Source of the DNA: Lindgomyces ingoldianus
Taxonomy: Eukaryota; Ascomycota; Dothideomycetes; Pleosporales; Lindgomycetaceae
DNA: 64,000 bases
NCBI RefSeq assembly: GCF_010093535.1
Contig: NW_022985166.1
Location: 474,410-538,409 of the forward strand
Direction of reading: 5' to 3'
In this document: positions 59,647 to 64,000 of the stretch, piece by piece
Numbering within the stretch: position 1 is the first letter of the stretch
How the letters are laid out: each line of letters starts with the position of its first letter
Program-made: the position numbers and the translations under genes
Notes under the pieces: generated by a model
The model's input: the letters and a program-made list of their open reading frames with translations, nothing else
Database searches by the model: none
Told to the model about the DNA's origin: nothing

Positions 59647-61313
59647 CTAGTTTTCCTCCAACCCTGAGCAGTCTTCCTCATCCTCGCCCTCCATACTCAA
59701 CTTCTTGTACTCCTTCACTAATTCTTCGAAATCATTCGTACTAGGATTCCGATCAACTCGAATAATTGGCATTGGCCACTGACTTTGCACATGGTGCGAT
59801 ATTAGAGGCTCCACGTCTTCTAACTCTTTGCTTTGGGCAAACCGATTCATGAGCCGGTGGTCCTCGGGCCTCATTTTCTCGCGAATCATGCGAAATACGG
59901 CCTTTGCAATATAGAAACTTTGACCTTGGTCACCAATACCTTTGGCGCAGAGAACTAGTGTCGAACGAAGCGCGTTTAGTCTTGCGAGAGGAGTCGTGGA
60001 GTCCGCGTTGAAGATCTGGCTGAGGGCGGAATATGCGAGCGGAATGAGGAATTGAAGAACACAGGCATCATAGTAGTCGAAGCTGTGACGAAGATAGTAG
60101 AGGCGGGCGAGAGTCTCCATTCGCGTCAAAGCATAGGAGATTATTTCTTGGGGGGTCCTACCCATGAACTTGATCGTGGCAGTCACTGGATCTGCAGCCA
60201 GAGGCTGGAAAAGATCTGAAATTATATGGAAATAATAGGCACTATAGGGGAGATCAGAACTGTTGCTGCTGATTGATATGCATCGAGGTATTTAGATACT
60301 TACTGGATCTTGAAATGTAAAGGAAGGACAATTCTCTGTGGCTTTAGCGGACCTGGCAAGCTGTCGAACCAAGCAGTCAATCGTTGGAAAAGGGTTTTGG
60401 TCTGCGCAACCGACAGCTTGCCACTGCCAGATAGGTTTCCATACATTTCAAGCCCCATGTCGTTCTTCATAACCTGCATCGCAGCCGAGGCCTGGAAACC
60501 TAGGCCAAAATAAGTAGGCGACAAGGTCTGGCTCAGCGGATATCGAATCCACATCTCGCCGTACCACCCCGGGTTCTGCACTGGATCGGGCAAATCTATG
60601 TTTGGTGGGCCTTTCAGTAGTGGCGGTTTGTGGAAATGGTATGTCATCAGTCTAAGGATCCGTTAGTTAGCGATTAATGTGTAGGGAAGATGCATCGCGG
60701 TCAGCCTACGTCTGATAGTTAAATAGTGACCAAGCCGTGAACGCTCGTACGTTTTCCATTTCTGCACTCTTGATGTCCGTGGAGGTATCAAATATGTGCA
60801 GGTCATGTGACATATCGACGGCCTGCACCAAGTACGCCCAACCGATCTTGTCCATTCCATTTTCGCTATATGAGATATTCATTAGCATTGCGGCTTGTAC
60901 AGTAGTAATTTTGCTCCTCCCGGCTTCAAACTCCCACAGCCTTCGAGCCTCAGCCGAAAACTGGTAGCCGAGAGTGCGTGGATTCCAAAATTCGACTCGA
61001 TTGTCCATTTTCGAGTGTGTTTTCTAAAGATAATTAACGAGACTTATATATTCATATTTAGCATTCTACTTACATACGCCTGCGCAAGAAGGGCGTTGAC
61101 GAGCAGGTCCGAGCAGAAACGGTGCCGTCCACTGGCCAAATCTCGAAGGAAGTAGTCCTTGTGAACGACTGTGAGAAAAGGGTGGTCGTACATGAAGTAA
61201 GCGTGGATCAATTTTCTGAGCAAATCATTGTCGGACGTGACGGGTGTCCATTGGGAGACGTTGGCGGAAGAAAGAAGAGGATCAACCAACTCTGCCGCGA
61301 AGAAGTTTAGCAT
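59647..61313 (-). pseudogene. 3' part of a fungal-TF-domain regulator, no zinc cluster
   Basis: Exons 61313-61074, 61023-60710, 60651-60304 and 60241-59647 encode 498 aa of a fungal-specific transcription factor domain. The text starts abruptly: AAELVDPLLSSANVSQWTPV, then DNDLLRKLIHAYFMYDHPFLTVVHKDYFLRDLASGRHRFCS, NRVEFWNPRTLGYQFSAEARRLWE and HAYYFHIISDLFQPL; all are standard for one large Zn2Cys6 family. Introns are 50, 58 and 62 nt and in phase; the last acceptor (CCTATAG) was chosen because it restores HAYYFHIISDLFQPL. Nothing upstream supplies a Cys6 cluster: the hexokinase stop codon is only 14 bp before the first in-frame ATG. The matching missing part (zinc cluster to YLKPYH) is at 18456-19130 on the other strand. 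As it stands it may yield a regulator without DNA binding, or be dead. Confidence 0.8.
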
Positions 61314-61327
61314 ACCCTTCTCTCCAT

Positions 61328-62939
61328 TCAAGCCACATTTGAGCCATTTTGAAACTGCTGTGCTGCAATAAGAGCAATTATTGCCGCCCCAATACTAGAT
61401 CCGTCTTTTGAGATTCCGATTCTGATCCTGCGCTCTATGGCAGGACCGATTCCATCAATAACCCTCCATGTATCACGCATGTAAGCTTCGAAACCTGGGT
61501 AAAACTCAACAACACTTCCATCAACTGCGATATCAATAAGGGCACGGTTCGTTGTGTTTGAATCCTCGTCGACAGGGAAAGTATGGGGATTCACCAATGA
61601 TCTCCCGCTCTTCAGAATGACGGATGCAAGAGCAGTACCAGCGAGCCTCGCTGCACGCTTCCCTATAGCGTTTGCAATTAGTTTCACTGCCTGGGCATCC
61701 TCTACTCCAATGCAGAATTCAGGAATTGAGAGAGCATCCGCTATCTTTTGCCTAAGCGGTAGCAATTCGCCAGAGTTATCCGCTTCGGCAATCGAAAGGA
61801 TGGAAGTATCCACAGCCCATTGAGTGAAAAATGGGATTTTTCCATCAGCTTCTGTTGCTGCGTCTTCCCGGAACTCTCGAAAGAGCCCCACTTCTGGATC
61901 TTCGTGCATCTCAACCAGAGCAATCCTCAGAAGCTCTCCTAGAAACATCCCTGAGACGCGCTTCTCAAACATTTGATTTCCACGGTTAACGCTGACTTGG
62001 TCTAGACTGGTGTCGTATTTAGTGTTGGGCTGAACCAAAAGCCCATTATCGAAGGAACCCCACTCGCAACTAATGAACATCTCGTTACTAGCAGGAGGAT
62101 ATGCACCTTCGAGTTCTTTCGTGATGTTGTGCAGCTTTTCAAGATAAACACCATTTGTGCCTGTTCCAAAGATTGCTCCCACTGAAGTGCGGGTCTCCGA
62201 AAGTGGAAGGGCGTATGCGCGAAACATGAGTGCCCCTAGGGCATCATTCACCAAGGCGGTTATCTTGATGGGAAGGTGTAGTTCATTGATCGCCTCCTGA
62301 AGTAGATGGCAAACATCTTGGCCTATTGCGTCTGGAATGTCAAACCCCTTCGTCCAGCGTAACAGAATGCCCGAATTAATGCTGTTCTGATATGCTGGGT
62401 AGGAGAATGTAAAACCAAGACTGAGCAATTCAGCTGTCTTCGCCTTGTCTGGCGTGAGAAGCTCTTGATGATACGTCTGCAAGAAATGCTGTATCTGCTC
62501 TGCGATGAAGTGGAATAGATCAGATGCCTTCTGAGCGGTCATGATCCGAGTTGGTATGGTGATTTTGGACTGCTTTGTGGTATATGTAGAATCGCCGCAC
62601 AAATCTACTGAACAGACTCGAAGATTGGTCCCCCCAAGATCAACGGCCAATGAGAGACCCTGATCAGGTCAGAAGCTATAATTGCCATTCTCCCCCGAGC
62701 ACTGACCTTCTCCGTTCCATAAGCAACCTCCGTGACGTAGGTTGGAATTTGGCACACAGCAGGCGACCGCCTTTGCAAGCCCACCTCTGCCGCTTTTGTC
62801 AGCCCCGTTGATGTCAGGATGAGTGGAATGATAGTGGCTTACCAAGCTCATTGATGAAGTGCGCGCAGCACCTGCGTACGTCGTCATCAGTAAGATCAAA
62901 CTGGTGAGCCACTCTGTTCGCCTTTTCCAAGAGTGCCAT
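61328..62939 (-). CDS. Hexokinase family protein
   Basis: Predicted 502-aa hexokinase in three exons: 62939-62843, 62786-62707, 62659-61328. Introns are 56 and 47 nt and phases agree. Splicing gives INELEVGLQRRS, then IPTYVTEVAYGTEK-GLSLAVDLGGTNLRV. The phosphate-1 loop is LAVDLGGTN. Sugar-binding text is LGFTFSYPAYQ and RWTKGF, with catalytic Asp198 in LVNDALGAL (canonical enzymes have NDTxGT; here Ala replaces Thr). The adenosine-site text FGTGTNGVYLE and CEWGSFDN follows, then FEKRVSGMFLGELLR. Residues needed for sugar phosphorylation appear present, but the ND-Ala change and the Cys in CEWGSF are unlike housekeeping hexokinases, so it may be one of the atypical or regulatory fungal members. 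It normally makes glucose-6-phosphate in the cytosol. Its 3' end abuts the truncated regulator. Confidence 0.88.
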
Positions 62940-63636
62940 CGTGATTCTGGGTCGGATAGTTATTCTGGATGGGGGACTAAAGAGGGGGCGGGTTCCACGT
63001 ATGTAGGCACCGAGCAGTCAAGAGGTAGTACGGTACCTAACTCTAGTAGGAGGAAACTACATGTTCTCACTCTCCTCTGGAGCGACCGGTGGGTAGATCG
63101 CCCGCGCCCGCGCGTTGGGGTAAGCGGGTCTTCCCGCGGCCTTTGTCCGGTTTAAAAAAAGAGTTGTCAAGAGGGTGTGCAGGCCTCAGGAATGGCGACC
63201 AATAGATGCCTGCCCGTGGTTCAAGCGAGAAGGGAACTCCAAAAGGAATGCTTCCTTCAACAGCTGGCGGTGATCCGCAGCCAGTAATCGGCGGCCCCCA
63301 ACAGAGCACCCTTGAGATTGGAGCTGCATATGCTGCCGTGCGCCCACTCAAGGATCCGACGGCTGACACAACGCGCGGAGAGCTTCCATATCCGGTCCAC
63401 ACAGAGTTCTCGTCGCACAAGCAATCACGGCTCCCGTTGGGCTCACTGTCCTAATCAACATATCCCCTCAATCGCCTTTTGTTTCCTCTCGAGAGCACAC
63501 GACTATAGAAAGGCCTTTGTTATTTGTTTGTGTCTTGTGTTATCCTCCTTGGCCATCGCATCGTTTGCCATACCCGCCCTACTCGACGTATAGCACACGC
63601 TAAACCTTTAGCATCTATTGTAGGGTGACATCAGAC
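62940..63636. other. Intergenic, divergent promoter region
   Basis: About 700 bp between the hexokinase start (-) and the partial gene at the right edge (+). Frames on both strands here lack motifs. Confidence 0.4.
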
Positions 63637-64000
63637 ATGGACATGGTCAGTACTCATGTCACAAGCTCACTTTGCTCAAGGGAAGAGTAAGGATTAACTA
63701 TTCAATTATGCAGATACGGAAGGGAAAGGAGAAATGGAACAAATTGTATTCTGAGGACGGCCAAGAAACCGATTCCGACACCCCCGCTCCAAGTTACCAT
63801 ACACTGCACCCAAACAGCCAGCAAAAGCGGGCATCGGAGCCAGCTATCTTCTCCCATCGATCATCTCTACCAGATTCGGCACCCGAACTCCACCGGTTCG
63901 TCTCGGCTGATGCAGTATATGGAGTGGGAAGTTTTCCCCCCTCAAACAGCCCAGATCCTGTTTCAAATGCCCTAGGGTTGTCTCTAGTTCACGCGTTTCC
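63637..64000 (+). CDS. Partial gene: likely N-terminus of a lipase/NLR-type protein
   Basis: An open frame runs off the window. The model is exon 1 63637-63645 (ATG GAC ATG), a 68-nt intron 63646-63713 with an ATTAAC branch, and exon 2 from 63714. Alternatively translation starts at the in-frame ATG at 63708. The protein reads IRKGKEKWNKLYSED, a Ser/Pro-rich low-complexity region, then NSPDPVSNALGLSLVHAF at the edge. GLxLVH/GLNxLY text of this kind precedes the VDxxFVHGLGG serine-hydrolase motif in many fungal SesB-like/DUF676 lipase domains, which often head NB-ARC or ankyrin proteins. The catalytic part lies outside the window, so this is a guess from about 18 residues. Confidence 0.4.

Noticed and set aside
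63067..63454. Overlapping frames of 117 and 82 codons left of the edge gene
   Set aside because: They overlap on opposite strands, are rich in Pro/Gly/Arg and lack motifs; most likely chance frames in the promoter region.

Overview
The window reads as nuclear DNA of a filamentous ascomycete. Genes carry short GT-AG introns (about 45-120 nt) with CTAAC/CTGAC-like branch points, and the families are typical of Pezizomycotina: fungal APH-like kinases, Zn2Cys6 regulators, DUF427, DUF1996, GH75 chitosanase, vanillyl-alcohol oxidase, tannase and Dal5-type permeases. A leotiomycete is my best guess, from overall family flavour only. Exon boundaries below were built by hand: splice sites were required to keep phase and to rejoin conserved family motifs.

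Layout. 1-2.2 kb: palindromes and an AT-rich, RIP-decayed pogo/Fot1-like transposase. 2.2-12.7 kb: APH-like kinase (-), DUF427 protein (+), OTT_1508-type deaminase (-), four-helix membrane protein (+), SDR (-). 12.7-18.4 kb: gene-poor, decayed DNA. 18.4-22.7 kb: 5' half of a Zn2Cys6 regulator (+), a fructosamine-kinase-like protein with an altered catalytic motif (-), and a divergent PfkB/ketohexokinase-like gene (+). 22.7-31 kb: mostly non-coding, with a 699-bp MITE and a single-exon protein built of Trp-centred repeats. 31.4-44.8 kb: a minus-strand run of alcohol dehydrogenase, vanillyl-alcohol oxidase, a secreted protein, a tannase/feruloyl esterase broken by a 493-bp MITE, and a dihydroflavonol-reductase-like enzyme. 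47-51.6 kb: GH75 chitosanase (+), hypothetical gene (+), Dal5-like permease (-). 52.5-54 kb: two nested MITEs. 55.4-58.1 kb: DUF1996 protein (+) and a MITE of a second family. 59.6-62.9 kb: a regulator lacking its DNA-binding domain (-), directly abutting a hexokinase (-). Right edge: first exons of an unfinished gene.

Two themes stand out. First, the 5' half of a regulator gene at 18.5-19.1 kb (+) stops at the same family position where the N-terminally truncated regulator at 59.6-61.3 kb (-) begins. Turning the roughly 42-kb segment between them would make one continuous gene and would also place the ketohexokinase-like, fructosamine-kinase-like and hexokinase genes side by side. Second, four hAT-like non-autonomous elements carry 8-bp target duplications. 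One splits the tannase gene with an addition of exactly 501 bp, and another is nested in an older relative.

The 31-45 kb run could serve uptake-independent breakdown of plant phenolics (secreted esterase, oxidase, reductases), but co-regulation is not shown by the sequence.
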